From Pseudomonas sp. SCB32 (GTDB lineage Bacteria; Pseudomonadota; Gammaproteobacteria; Pseudomonadales; Pseudomonadaceae): DNA of 64,000 nt. Shown here piece by piece: positions 45,383 to 54,191 of the stretch. The stretch is from contig NZ_CP045118.1 of assembly GCF_009189165.1 (NCBI RefSeq), positions 1,426,001-1,490,000 of the forward strand, in the 5' to 3' direction. A program made the translations under genes and the position numbers. The notes beneath the pieces are model-generated. The model ran no database searches. It saw only the letters and a program-made list of their open reading frames with translations, and was not told where the DNA came from. How positions within the stretch are numbered: the first letter of the stretch is position 1; each line of letters opens with the position of its first letter.

Positions 45383-46225
45383 TCAGCCTTGGAAGTCGCT
45401 GGCGCCGTGGCGTTCGGGCATCTGTTCGTGCGCCTCGCCCCAGGTCCGGTTGACCTTGACCCCTCTCTTCACGGCGGGACGCGCGGCGATCTCGTCCGTC
45501 CAGCGTCGGACGTGGGTATAGGTTTCCACGTCGAGGAACTCGGCGGCGCCATACACCCGGTTGTTCATGAGCGCGCCGTACCAGGGCCAGGTGGCCATGT
45601 CGGCGATGCTGTAGGCATTGCCCGCCAGGTAACGGTTGCTCGCCAGCTGTCGGTCGAGCACGTCCAGCTGACGCTTGACCTCCATGGCATAGCGGTTGAT
45701 GGGGTACTCGTATTTCTCCGGCGCGTAGGCGTAGAAGTGGCCGAAGCCGCCGCCGAGGAAGGGCGCGCTGCCGATCTGCCAGAACAGCCAGTTCAGGGTC
45801 TCGGTGCGCCCAGCGAGGTCCCTGGGCAGGAAATGCCCGAACTTCTCGGCCAGGTAGAGCAGGATCGAGCCTGACTCGAAGATGCGGATCGCGGGTTCGG
45901 TGCTGGTGTCCAGCAGGGCGGGGATTTTCGAGTTCGGATTGATCTCGACGAAACCGCTGCCGAACTGATCGCCCTGGCTGATGCTGACGGGCCAGGCGTC
46001 GTATTCCGCCTCGGCCAGGCCCAGCTCCACGAGCTCTTCGAGCAGGATGGTGACCTTCACTCCGTTGGGTGTGGCCAACGAATACAGCTGCAGCGGGTGC
46101 CGGCCGCGCGGCAGTTCCTTCTCATGCGTCGCGCCGGCAATCGGGCGATTGATGTTGGCGAAGGCGCCGCCATTGCTCTTGTCCCAGGTCCAGACGCGCG
46201 GTGGGATGTAGGTTTCGTTCGCCAT
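45383..46225 (-). CDS. yghU: Glutathione-dependent disulfide-bond oxidoreductase (YghU-like)
   Basis: A 280-residue glutathione transferase-fold enzyme. TYIPPRVWTWDKSNGGAFAN and NRPIAGATHEKELPRGRHPL are the diagnostic YghU N-terminus, followed by the thioredoxin-like NPNSKIPALLD and glutathione-contact FESGSILLYLAEKF. YghU binds two glutathiones and reduces disulfides. ATG 46225 was chosen; the longer open frame upstream runs through decayed DNA. Confidence 0.92.
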   Translation of the reverse strand: MANETYIPPRVWTWDKSNGGAFANINRPIAGATHEKELPRGRHPLQLYSLATPNGVKVTILLEELVELGLAEAEYDAWPVSISQGDQFGSGFVEINPNSKIPALLDTSTEPAIRIFESGSILLYLAEKFGHFLPRDLAGRTETLNWLFWQIGSAPFLGGGFGHFYAYAPEKYEYPINRYAMEVKRQLDVLDRQLASNRYLAGNAYSIADMATWPWYGALMNNRVYGAAEFLDVETYTHVRRWTDEIAARPAVKRGVKVNRTWGEAHEQMPERHGASDFQG

Positions 46226-46372
46226 GTCGGGCCTTGCCTCGAGTTGATCCGTGCCGCGCAGTATGCGCCAACCTGCTCCGGATACGCCGAATTCCCCGCT
46301 CGCCCCCTGTCCTTCATGGGCGATTTCTCCTTCATGCATTCGTACAGCGCAGCCTCTCCCGGCTTGGATTTC

Positions 46373-46456
46373 GTCGATGACGCGCGCATGGCTTTCGGCC
46401 GCCCGGCCGGCTACATGACCGGCTGGCTGTACTGGTACTTCTGGGTGATCGTGGTC
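46373..46456 (+). pseudogene. Fragment of an amino acid (GABA-type) permease gene
   Basis: Twenty-eight residues with VDDARMAFGRPAGYMTGWLY then WYFWVIVV match the helix-3 region of APC amino acid permeases such as GabP, where the pattern is YAD.A.GR.AG...GWLYW.FWV. Nothing of the rest of the transporter is seen in any frame. Confidence 0.6.
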
Positions 46457-46462
46457 GGCGGG

Positions 46463-46654
46463 CAGTTCATCAACGACAAGATCCACCAGACCCTGCTGGA
46501 GTTCTTCCCCGCGCTGAGCGGCGCGCGCATCACCCATCGCTGGGGCGGCGCGCTGGGCGTCTCGCGTGACTGGTGCCCGACCTTGGGCATCGACCGCGCC
46601 AAGCGCATCGCCTGGGCCGGCAGCTACGTCGGCGATGGCGTCGCTACCAGCAAC
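46463..46654 (+). pseudogene. C-terminal fragment of an FAD-dependent amine/amino acid oxidase
   Basis: Sixty-four residues containing THRWGGALGVSRDWCPTLGI and RIAWAGSYVGDGVATSN match the C-terminal flavin-binding end of DAO-family oxidoreductases (PuuB-like, usually GG.VGDGV..SNL.GR). The fragment is fused in frame, two codons after the permease piece, and breaks off after ATSN, where intact members continue with NLAGRT. Confidence 0.7.
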
Positions 46655-46719
46655 ACCCGCTGCTCCAGCCAGGCGACCTGATCATCCGCGGCGGGGGAAT
46701 GCCCACGCCCGTCGTCATG

Positions 46720-46867
46720 ACCAGATCGCCAGGAGAAATCCATCGCCAGGGTCCGGCAGATCGACGGCGTGGTTCCAGGTGATCAACCGGCTGGTGCCGG
46801 TCAGGCCGGCGACCGCCTGCAGCTTCAGCGCTTCGATATCGATCAGGTCCTGCACCGTCAGCGTGGG
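46720..46867 (-). pseudogene. N-terminal fragment of a PucR-family regulator
   Basis: On the minus strand about 40 residues read PTLTVQDLIDIEALKLQAVA followed by GLTGTSRLITWNHAVDLPDP, the unmistakable start of the PucR N-terminal domain. The frame ends in a stop soon after; the rest of the regulator (about 450 residues) is absent. Confidence 0.7.
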
Positions 46868-46963
46868 ATTACCGGTCCGCGATTTCCGAGGCAGCCATGC
46901 ACTGGCTAACGGAGGCGCGGACCATGGCCGGGACGGCATCCGGACTCTCGTGCAGGACTGGGC

Positions 46964-48574
46964 TCAACCCGCCGCGGCTTCGAAGCTGTCGCTGCGCGCC
47001 ATGCGCCAGATACGCTCGTAGAACTCGCCCTCGATGTTCCCTGAGAGCAGCTCGCCGGGCTTGAGGAAGTAGTGCAGGTGCGAGAACAGGCGGATCTCGG
47101 TGGCCGACACGCGGCGCACCAGGTGCTTGGCCTCCAGTTGCGAGGGGTGCTGCAGGCCGGCGGCGGCGATCATCTCGGCCAGGCCCTTGAGGGTGTTGTG
47201 GTGGAAGTTGAGCACCCGCTCGGCCTTGTCCGGTACCACCAGGGCGCGCTGGCGCAGCGGGTCCTGGGTGGCCACGCCGGTCGGGCACTTGTTGGTGTGG
47301 CAGGACTGCGACTGGATGCAGCCAATGGCGAACATGAAGCCGCGCGCCGAGTTGGCCCAGTCGGCGCCCATGGCCAGCACGCTGGCGATGTCGAAGGCGC
47401 TGACGATCTTGCCGCTGGCGCCGATGCGGATCTTGTCGCGCAGGCCCAGGCCGACCAGGGTGTTGTGCACGAACAGCAGGCCCTCGCGCATCGGCAGGCC
47501 CATGTGGTCGGTGAACTCCAGGGGCGCAGCGCCGGTGCCGCCTTCCTTGCCGTCGACGACGATGAAGTCGGGGAGGATGCCGGTCTCGTGCATGGCCTTG
47601 GCGATGCCCATGAACTCCCACGGGTGGCCGATGCAGAGCTTGAAGCCCACCGGCTTGCCGCCGGAGAGTTCACGCAGCCTGGCGATGAAGTCGAGCAGTT
47701 CCTTGGGAGTGCTGAAGGCGCTGTGGGAGGAGGGCGAAATGCAGTCCTGCCCCATCGGCACGCCACGGGTGGAGGCGATTTCCGGGGTCACCTTGTGCTT
47801 GGGCAGGATGCCGCCGTGGCCGGGCTTGGCGCCCTGGCTGAGCTTGATTTCGATCATCTTCACCTGCCGGTCGACCGCCTGCTTGGCGAAGCGCTCCGGG
47901 TCGAAATGACCGTCCGGGGTGCGGCAACCGAAGTAGCCGCTGCCCAGTTCCCAGGTCAGGTCGCCGCCGTACTCGCGGTGGTAGGGGCTGATGCTGCCTT
48001 CGCCGGTGTCATGGATGAAACCGCCCATCTTCGCGCCCTTGTTCAGCGCGCGGATGGCGTTGGCGCTGAGCGAACCGAAGCTCATGGCCGAGATGTTGAA
48101 CACCGAGATGGAGTAGGGCTGCTTGCATTCCGGGCCGCCGACGTCGACGCGGAAGGTGCGCGGATCGGAGACCGGCGCCGGGCGGATGGAGTGGGCGATG
48201 AACTCGAAGCCCGATTGGTAGACGTCGATCAGGGTGCCGAACGGTTTGTCGGCGCTTTCGTTCTTCGCCCGCGAATACACCAGCGCACGCTGGGCGCGGG
48301 AGAAGGGCAGGGCGTCATTGTCGCCTTCGAGCAGGTACTGGCGGATCTCCGGGCGGATGCCCTCCACCAGGTAACGGATGTTGCCCAGGATCGGGTAGTT
48401 GCGGCGTACCGCGTGGGGTTCCTGCAGCAGATCGAAGACGCCCAGGATACTCAGGGCGAAAGTGAGCAGGGTAAAGGGCCAGACCCCGCCATGCCCGAGG
48501 AAGGGCAGGCTGAACAGGGTGAACAGGACACAGGCGGCAAAAAAGGCATAACGGCTTAAGAGCGACAGGTTCAT
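46964..48574 (-). CDS. Membrane-anchored FMN-binding glutamate synthase-like protein
   Basis: A 536-residue protein with two N-terminal hydrophobic segments (about 5-25 and 31-48), then the FMN/ferredoxin-dependent synthase domain of GltB. The TIM-barrel markers [31 protein letters not shown] and [11 protein letters not shown] are present, as is the 3Fe-4S cluster motif [15 protein letters not shown]. There is no glutaminase domain and no partner GltD nearby, so it is an orphan; the electron donor and product are unknown. ATG 48574 (MNLSLL) has GGAGA upstream. Confidence 0.9.
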   Translation of the reverse strand: MNLSLLSRYAFFAACVLFTLFSLPFLGHGGVWPFTLLTFALSILGVFDLLQEPHAVRRNYPILGNIRYLVEGIRPEIRQYLLEGDNDALPFSRAQRALVYSRAKNESADKPFGTLIDVYQSGFEFIAHSIRPAPVSDPRTFRVDVGGPECKQPYSISVFNISAMSFGSLSANAIRALNKGAKMGGFIHDTGEGSISPYHREYGGDLTWELGSGYFGCRTPDGHFDPERFAKQAVDRQVKMIEIKLSQGAKPGHGGILPKHKVTPEIASTRGVPMGQDCISPSSHSAFSTPKELLDFIARLRELSGGKPVGFKLCIGHPWEFMGIAKAMHETGILPDFIVVDGKEGGTGAAPLEFTDHMGLPMREGLLFVHNTLVGLGLRDKIRIGASGKIVSAFDIASVLAMGADWANSARGFMFAIGCIQSQSCHTNKCPTGVATQDPLRQRALVVPDKAERVLNFHHNTLKGLAEMIAAAGLQHPSQLEAKHLVRRVSATEIRLFSHLHYFLKPGELLSGNIEGEFYERIWRMARSDSFEAAAG

Positions 48575-48838
48575 GGAGTCTCCAGTCGTCGGGCTTATCA
48601 CGGTGGGAGGGGTCGAAAGGACCGCAAAAGAGCATGGCAGGCATTGCGCGAACGCGCCTGCGTGAAAGTCTACGCGTCGGGTTTTGGAAGGTTTTCGATT
48701 GTTCGGCAGATGCGACGTTAGCCCGACGAAGGGAAAAAAGAAAGCTAGCTAACGATTTTCTCGGCGGGTGAGAAAGGTCATATCGGGGTGTGCAAGAAAC
48801 GGACGGGATGCGCTGCTCGCGAACCGCATCCGGCTCAA

Positions 48839-50218
48839 CTAACAGGCAATCACATTCACTGCCAGCCCACCCTTGGAGGTCTCCTTGTACTTGTCCATCA
48901 TGTCGCGCCCGGTGTCGCGCAGGGTGTCGATGGCCTTGTCCAGGCTGACCAGATGCTGGCCGTCGCCGCGCAGGGCCAGTTGCGCGGCGTTGATGGCCTT
49001 CAGCGAGGCCATGGCGTTGCGCTCGATGCACGGCACCTGCACCAGCCCGGCCACCGGGTCGCAGGTCAGGCCGAGGTTGTGTTCCAGGCCGATCTCGGCG
49101 GCGTTCTCCACCTGCTCCAGGCTGCCGCCCAGGACTTCCGCCAGGCCACCTGCGGCCATGGCGCAGGCCGAGCCCACTTCACCCTGGCAGCCCACTTCGG
49201 CGCCGGAGATCGAGGCGTTGAGCTTGCACAGGATGCCGATGGCGGCGGCGGTCAGCAGGTAGCGCTCGATGGCGTCGGCGTTGGCCTGGGGGTCGTAGCG
49301 GGCGTAGTAGTGCAACACCGCCGGGACTATGCCGGCCGCGCCGTTGGTGGGGGCGGTCACCACCCGTCCTCCAGCGGCGTTCTCTTCGTTCACTGCCAGC
49401 GCCCACAGGTCCACCCAGTCCATGGCACCGAGGGTGCTGGCGATCAGGTTGCCGCTGTCGGCCTCGTTCAGCCGGCGGTAGAGCATGGGCGCACGTCGGC
49501 GCACCTTGAGTCCGCCGGGCAGGATGCCTTCGGTTTCCAGTCCACGGCGCACACAGGCCTGCATTTCCTCCCAGATGTGTGCGAGGCCGGCGTGGATTTC
49601 CGCCTCGTCGCGCACCGCGAGTTCGTTGGCCCACATCAGGTCGCTGATGCGCTTGAAACCGTGCTGGTGGCATAGACGCAGCAGTTCCTCGGCGCTGTGG
49701 AAGGGATGGGGCATGGGGCTGTCGGGCAGGGCGTGGTCGGTGTTGAAGTCGGCCTGGTCCACCACGAAGCCGCCACCTACGGAGTAGCAGATGCGTTCGG
49801 CCAGCAGGTCGCCATTGGACGCCAACGCGCGCAAGTGCAGGCCGTTGGGGTGGGCGGGCAGGCTGTCGTCGTGGAAGACCAGCTGCCGCGCCGGGTCGAA
49901 GTCGATTTCCCGCTCGTCGCCCAGGCGCAGGCGATGGCGCTGCAGGATGTCGTCCACCTGTGGCGCCAGGGTGGCCGGGTCGGCTTCGGCCGGGTCGATG
50001 CCGAGCAGGCCGATCAGGCAGGCGCGGTCGGTGGCGTGGCCCTTGCCGGTGGCGCTGAGGGAGCCGTAGAGGTGCACCTCGATCGCTGCCACCTGTTCCA
50101 GCAGGCCTTCCGTCCCTAGGCGGTCGACGAACTCGCGGGTGGCGCGCATCGGCCCCACGGTGTGGGAGCTGGAGGGCCCGACGCCGGGTTTGAACATGTC
50201 GAAAACGCTGAGGCTCAT
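48839..50218 (-). CDS. sdaA: L-serine ammonia-lyase (iron-sulfur type)
   Basis: A 459-residue single-chain serine dehydratase converting L-serine to pyruvate and ammonia. The N-terminus [20 protein letters not shown], the central [19 protein letters not shown] and the cluster-binding region [17 protein letters not shown] are conserved in the Fe-S type. The C-terminus ends in a cysteine, as E. coli-type enzymes use a tail residue at the cluster. Whether this is the sdaA or sdaB paralogue is not decided. It stands alone, followed by the 50219-50897 repeat region upstream. Confidence 0.95.
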   Translation of the reverse strand: MSLSVFDMFKPGVGPSSSHTVGPMRATREFVDRLGTEGLLEQVAAIEVHLYGSLSATGKGHATDRACLIGLLGIDPAEADPATLAPQVDDILQRHRLRLGDEREIDFDPARQLVFHDDSLPAHPNGLHLRALASNGDLLAERICYSVGGGFVVDQADFNTDHALPDSPMPHPFHSAEELLRLCHQHGFKRISDLMWANELAVRDEAEIHAGLAHIWEEMQACVRRGLETEGILPGGLKVRRRAPMLYRRLNEADSGNLIASTLGAMDWVDLWALAVNEENAAGGRVVTAPTNGAAGIVPAVLHYYARYDPQANADAIERYLLTAAAIGILCKLNASISGAEVGCQGEVGSACAMAAGGLAEVLGGSLEQVENAAEIGLEHNLGLTCDPVAGLVQVPCIERNAMASLKAINAAQLALRGDGQHLVSLDKAIDTLRDTGRDMMDKYKETSKGGLAVNVIAC

Positions 50219-50350
50219 GGGGAATTCCTCCTGTCCTCAAGCATGGACCCGCAATGGCGCGGGTGCTCACCGGCCGCTCGACGGCTGGTGGTTTTCTGTC
50301 GGCGCTGCGGGAGCCCCTGTCTATGCCCGCGATGCTTGTTGTTTGGGTTT

Positions 50351-50708
50351 TCAGCGCCGCATCGGCATGCTTGGATGTTTCTTGTTTCGCCCCCTCGGGC
50401 GACCCACTTTGGCAAACGACGGATGGCCGCCCCACCCAAAGTGGGCAAAGGTCTTGCCCCTGCATCCGGGTCCCGCTTCGCGGGACTGATTCGCTTCGCT
50501 CACCCTGCGGGCCAGCCTTCGGCTGTTACTACGCTGCGCTCCGTTTCCCTCGCTCCATCGGAGTTTCAGGGGCACGCGTCGACGGGCCATCCATGGCCCA
50601 ACGACGCTCTCGCGACATCCATGTCGCTCAACCCCTGTAACTCCGATTCCGCTCGGCCTCCTGAAGGGGCGCTCCGGTGCGCGCGGAGGTTTCTCTGGAA
50701 GTCTTTAA
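50351..50708 (+). repeat. Structured dispersed repeat, copy 2
   Basis: Best-preserved copy. Helices: CCCACTTTGG (50403-50412) with CCAAAGTGGG (50436-50445), perfect; closing stem 50557-50572 with 50632-50647, 15 of 16 paired; arm GCGTCG (50576-50581) with CGACGC (50602-50607), capped by GGGCCAT/ATGGCCC; hairpin GCGACAT (50612-50618) with ATGTCGC (50621-50627), perfect. Relative to copy 1 it has about 70 extra bases (50480-50550). Several paired positions differ from copy 1 with pairing kept. Confidence 0.82.
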
Positions 50709-50817
50709 ATCCAGAGCCAGCGCTATGCGGTGCGTATGCTTTCCTGGGAGAGACGGGGGCGCCTAGCCCTTGTCCGCGAAGGTTCGCCACTGCAGCCATG
50801 CTGCAGGATGAACACCT

Positions 50818-50882
50818 GTAGGGCGAATAACGCGCAGCGTTATCCGCCGCGATGGGTATGACTGCGCACCACGCCGTCTACG
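50818..50882 (+). repeat. 65-base GTAGGGCG module, copy 2
   Basis: GTAGGGCGAATAACGCGCAG through GCGTTATCCGCCGCGATGGG to CACGCCGTCTACG; about 85-90 percent like 9947-10012 by eye. It again follows the structured repeat in the same orientation. Confidence 0.8.
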
Positions 50883-50897
50883 GGCGAGCGCGCGGTC

Positions 50898-51677
50898 TCA
50901 CCCCTGCGCCTGCAGAAACAACGAGAACAACTCCGACTGCGACTTTATCCCCAGCTTGGCATACATGTGCTTGCGATGGACCTTCACGGTTTCGGCGGAG
51001 ATCGCCAGCTTGCGGGCGATTTCCTTGCTGGAGCAGCCGCTGAGCATCAGCCGGCCGACTTCCAGCTCGCGGGCGGTGAGCGGGGTTTCCACCTGCTGGG
51101 CGGTGGCCTCCAGGCGGTTCTGCCAGCGCGGCGGCGGGGGCGCTTCCTGGACTTCGCATTCGAAGGCCATGCGCTGGCGCATCAGCCCGGCGACCCAGGG
51201 CTGGACCAGGCCCAGCAGGGCGATCTGTTCCGGGCTGAAGCGGCCCTTGCTGCCCACCGAGCAGCACAGGGTGCGTTCGCCATCGAGTTGCACGTTGATC
51301 TGCACTTCGTCGGCCACTACGTTGAGACGGAAGTAGCGCTGGTAGTAATCGGTCTGTTCGAAGCACTCGGGCGCCACGTCGTCCAGGCGGAACAGCCCGC
51401 CGCCCGGTGCCTCGCGGCTGGCGATGTAGAAGGGGTCGAGCAGGTAGAGGCCCTTGAGGTAGTCCTGGAACAGCGGGTCCGGGCCGCCATCCTCGCCGGG
51501 GCATTCGGCGAACACCTGTGGCCTGCCATTGCTGAAGAGCAGCACGACCCAGCTGTCAAAGGGCACATACTGGCCCAGCAGGCGCACCAGCAAGGTCCAG
51601 AAATTCGGCTTGTCCAGCGCCTCGATCAGCTGCCCGATCGAGCGGTGCCAGGCGATGTCCTGAAGGGAAAGGCCCAT
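50898..51677 (-). CDS. LuxR-family transcriptional regulator
   Basis: A 259-residue regulator. The first 180 residues have no recognised autoinducer motif but resemble the N-terminal domains of LuxR proteins next to nitrilase or polyamine genes. The C-terminal LuxR helix-turn-helix is clear: LTARELEVGRLMLSGCSSKE, IARKLAISAETVKVHRKHMY and AKLGIKSQSELF. It is divergent from the nitrilase-family gene (149-base gap) and probably controls it and the permease behind it. Confidence 0.9.
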   Translation of the reverse strand: MGLSLQDIAWHRSIGQLIEALDKPNFWTLLVRLLGQYVPFDSWVVLLFSNGRPQVFAECPGEDGGPDPLFQDYLKGLYLLDPFYIASREAPGGGLFRLDDVAPECFEQTDYYQRYFRLNVVADEVQINVQLDGERTLCCSVGSKGRFSPEQIALLGLVQPWVAGLMRQRMAFECEVQEAPPPPRWQNRLEATAQQVETPLTARELEVGRLMLSGCSSKEIARKLAISAETVKVHRKHMYAKLGIKSQSELFSLFLQAQG

Positions 51678-51826
51678 GACTCTACCCCCGTTGGGTTACC
51701 ACGCGGGCGTAATTACCCGGTGAGGGCGCCGCCGGCATACTCGATCCATCGCTTGAGCCGGCGCGGCGTGCAGTTTGATCCTTTTGCAGCGTGCGGTCAC
51801 TGGAAGACAGGAATCAGAGGAAGCCC

Positions 51827-52645
51827 ATGAAAGTCGAACTCGTGCAACTGGCCGGCCGTGATGGCGATGTGGCCTGGAACCTGGCCCGTACGCTGGAGGC
51901 CATCCACGCCTGCGCACCCGACACCCAACTGGTGGTGTTCCCCGAGACCCAGCTGACCGGCTTCCCCACCGAGCAGAACATCGCCGTCATCGCCGAGCCG
52001 ATCGATGGCCCCAGCGTGCAGGCCGTGCAGCGTACTGCGCGGGAGAAGAACATCGGGGTTGCCGTGGGCTTCGCCGAGGTCGCCGATGGCCGCTTCTACA
52101 ACACCACGCTGCTGATCACCCCCGACGGCATCGCCATGAAGTACCGCAAGACGCACCTGTGGGCGTCGGACCGTGGCGTCTTCACCCCGGGCGACCGCTA
52201 CGCCACCTGCCTGTGGAATGGCGTGAGGGTGGGCATTGCGATCTGCTTCGACATCGAGTTCCCCGAGTCCGTCCGTGCCCTCGGCCAGCTCGGCGCCGAG
52301 CTGGTCATCGTGACCAACGGCAACATGGACCCCTACGGCCCGACCCACCGCACCGCGATCATGGGCCGCGCCATGGAAAACCAGGCGTACGCCGTGATGG
52401 TCAACCGCGTCGGCGAAGGCGACGACGGCCTGGTGTTCGCCGGCGGCAGCGCGGTGGTCGACCCCTTCGGCCAGCTGCTCTGCGAGGCCGGCCGCGAGGA
52501 GTGCCGGCAGATCGTCGAGCTGGACTTCGAACGCCTGGCGCAGGCGCGCCGCGACTACAGCTACCTGGCCGAGCGCCGCTTCGTGCTGCCGGGCGAAATG
52601 CGCGAGCACGCAGACGGCCTGCGCGAGCTGATCATTCCGGCCTGA
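51827..52645 (+). CDS. Carbon-nitrogen hydrolase (nitrilase superfamily)
   Basis: A 272-residue enzyme with the Glu-Lys-Cys triad: Glu40 (VVFPETQLTG), Lys108 (KYRKTHLW) and Cys140 (GIAICFDIEFPE). Length and motifs fit aliphatic amidases or carbamoylputrescine amidase-like members. ATG 51827 follows AGAGGAAG. The permease gene starts 164 bases downstream; together with the divergent LuxR regulator this looks like an inducible system for importing and hydrolysing an amide. Substrate not deducible. Confidence 0.9.
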   Translation: MKVELVQLAGRDGDVAWNLARTLEAIHACAPDTQLVVFPETQLTGFPTEQNIAVIAEPIDGPSVQAVQRTAREKNIGVAVGFAEVADGRFYNTTLLITPDGIAMKYRKTHLWASDRGVFTPGDRYATCLWNGVRVGIAICFDIEFPESVRALGQLGAELVIVTNGNMDPYGPTHRTAIMGRAMENQAYAVMVNRVGEGDDGLVFAGGSAVVDPFGQLLCEAGREECRQIVELDFERLAQARRDYSYLAERRFVLPGEMREHADGLRELIIPA

Positions 52646-52809
52646 CCTTTCCTTCCGGCCCGAGTCTTTTCCGGGCCGGGGCGCAGGGCCGCGCCACCAC
52701 AGCGATTCTCCAACACCGACGGGCGCCCCGAGCGCCCGCGCGGCTTGCGGGTGAGCGCAAGCCAGACCTTTGCACTGCCCATAACAAACACAATGTGGAG
52801 TAAGCAGTA

Positions 52810-54132
52810 ATGGCTCAACTGAAACGAACCCTGTCGCTGGGTTCGGTGGTGCTGTTCGGCATCGCCTACATGACCCCGATCATCGTTCTTGGCACCTTCG
52901 GCATCCTCGCCGACGTCACCCGTGGCGTCGTGCCCTCGGCCTACCTGGTCGCCTCGGTGGCGATGCTGTTCACCGCGCTCAGCTACGGGCGCATGGCTGC
53001 GGCCTTCCCGGTGGCCGGTTCCGCCTACACCTATGTGCGCAAGTCGATCAGCCCGAAGCTGGGCTTCCTCGCCGGCTGGGCGGTGCTGCTGGATTACCTG
53101 TTCCTGCCCATGGCCATCTGGCTGATCGGCGCGGCCTACCTGAACTCGGCCTTCCCGGCGATGCCCCAGGCCATCTGGGTGCTGGCCTTCATCGGCGTGA
53201 CCACCGCGATCAACGTGGTCGGCCTGCGCCTGGCGAAGAACATCAATGGTGTGCTGATGCTGGTGCAGTTCCTCGTGCTGATCGCCTTCGTCGGCCTGGC
53301 GATCCATTACGTGATGGGCGACGCCAGCCGTCCGCTGTGGACCCTGGAGCCGTTCCTCAAGGAAGGCACCCAACTGCCGCTGATCATGGGTGGCGCGGCC
53401 ATCGCCTGCTATTCCTTCCTCGGCTTCGACGCGGTCAGCACCCTGACCGAAGAAACCCACGAGCCGCGCAAGACCATTCCGCGCGCTATCCTGCTGATCA
53501 CCCTGATCGGTGGCGGCATCTTCATCGCCGCCAGCTACTTCGTACAGCTGGCGCACCCGTCCGTGGAATTCCAGAACGCTGATTCCGCCGCTTACGAAAT
53601 TGCCCGCAACATCGGTGGTGACCTGTTCGTCAGCTTCTTCCTGATCGGCCTGATCGTCGGCCAGTTCACCTCCGGCCTGTCGGCCCAGGCCAGCGCCTCA
53701 CGCCTGCTGTTCGCCATGGGCCGCGACGGCGTGCTGCCGCGCCCGTTCTTCGGCCGCATCAGCAAGCGTTTCGAAACCCCGGTGAACAGTATCGTGCTGT
53801 GCGGCGTGGTGGCCCTGCTGGCGCTGCGCATGGACGTCACCACCTCCACCTCGTTCATCAACTTCGGCGCCTTCCTGGCCTTCAGCCTGGTGAACCTCTC
53901 GGTGATCTTCCACTACTACCTGAACGCCAAGCGCCGCGGCCCGCGCGAGGTAGTGCTGTTCCTGCTTTTCCCGCTGATCGGCCTCATCGCCGACCTGTGG
54001 CTGATGGTCAGCCTCGACCACCTGGCGATCTGGCTCGGCGCCACCTGGCTGGTGCTCGGTGTGATCTACCTGGCGGTGATTACCGCCGGTTTCCGCGAGC
54101 AACCGCCGGAGATGAGCTTCGACGAGGCGTGA
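52810..54132 (+). CDS. APC-family amino acid/polyamine permease
   Basis: A 440-residue inner-membrane transporter with 12 hydrophobic segments. SLGSVVLFGIAYMTPIIVLG and AFPVAGSAYTYVRKSISPKL match the PuuP/putrescine importer group; YSFLGFDAVSTLTEETHEPR is the conserved loop after helix 6. It is likely to import the substrate of the upstream nitrilase-like enzyme. GGAGTAAGCAGT precedes ATG 52810. Confidence 0.9.
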   Translation: MAQLKRTLSLGSVVLFGIAYMTPIIVLGTFGILADVTRGVVPSAYLVASVAMLFTALSYGRMAAAFPVAGSAYTYVRKSISPKLGFLAGWAVLLDYLFLPMAIWLIGAAYLNSAFPAMPQAIWVLAFIGVTTAINVVGLRLAKNINGVLMLVQFLVLIAFVGLAIHYVMGDASRPLWTLEPFLKEGTQLPLIMGGAAIACYSFLGFDAVSTLTEETHEPRKTIPRAILLITLIGGGIFIAASYFVQLAHPSVEFQNADSAAYEIARNIGGDLFVSFFLIGLIVGQFTSGLSAQASASRLLFAMGRDGVLPRPFFGRISKRFETPVNSIVLCGVVALLALRMDVTTSTSFINFGAFLAFSLVNLSVIFHYYLNAKRRGPREVVLFLLFPLIGLIADLWLMVSLDHLAIWLGATWLVLGVIYLAVITAGFREQPPEMSFDEA

Positions 54133-54191
54133 TGGCCCAGTGGGGCTATGCTGGGGGCTCCATGCAGTGGCGCGCCACAGGAGACTCCGCC

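Larger units (their letters stand above)
46226..46963. other. Gene graveyard: 738 bases of decayed gene fragments
   Basis: No intact gene. Three recognisable pieces of unrelated families lie here in different orientations (46373-46456, 46463-46654, 46720-46867), separated by unrecognised sequence. The pieces all suggest a former amine or amino acid catabolic cluster. Frames stop or shift at the fragment ends. Confidence 0.7.
50219..50897. other. 679-base repeat-bearing intergenic region
   Basis: No credible gene. It holds the second copy of the structured repeat (50351-50708) and of the 65-base module (50818-50882). The gap between serine dehydratase and the LuxR gene must also contain the sdaA promoter near 50220-50300; no clear promoter could be identified. 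Confidence 0.7.

Noticed and set aside
46097..46681. A 194-codon plus-strand frame that could be read as one gene
   Set aside because: It is a chimera: antisense of yghU, then a permease fragment, then an oxidase fragment; treated as pseudogene pieces.
50162..50821. A 219-codon frame across the structured repeat, with VSPPRAT...FGKR also seen at 9386-9637
   Set aside because: The frame match comes from shared repeat DNA; insertion of about 70 bases and frame breaks between copies, plus paired base changes, favour structure over protein. Not fully excluded.
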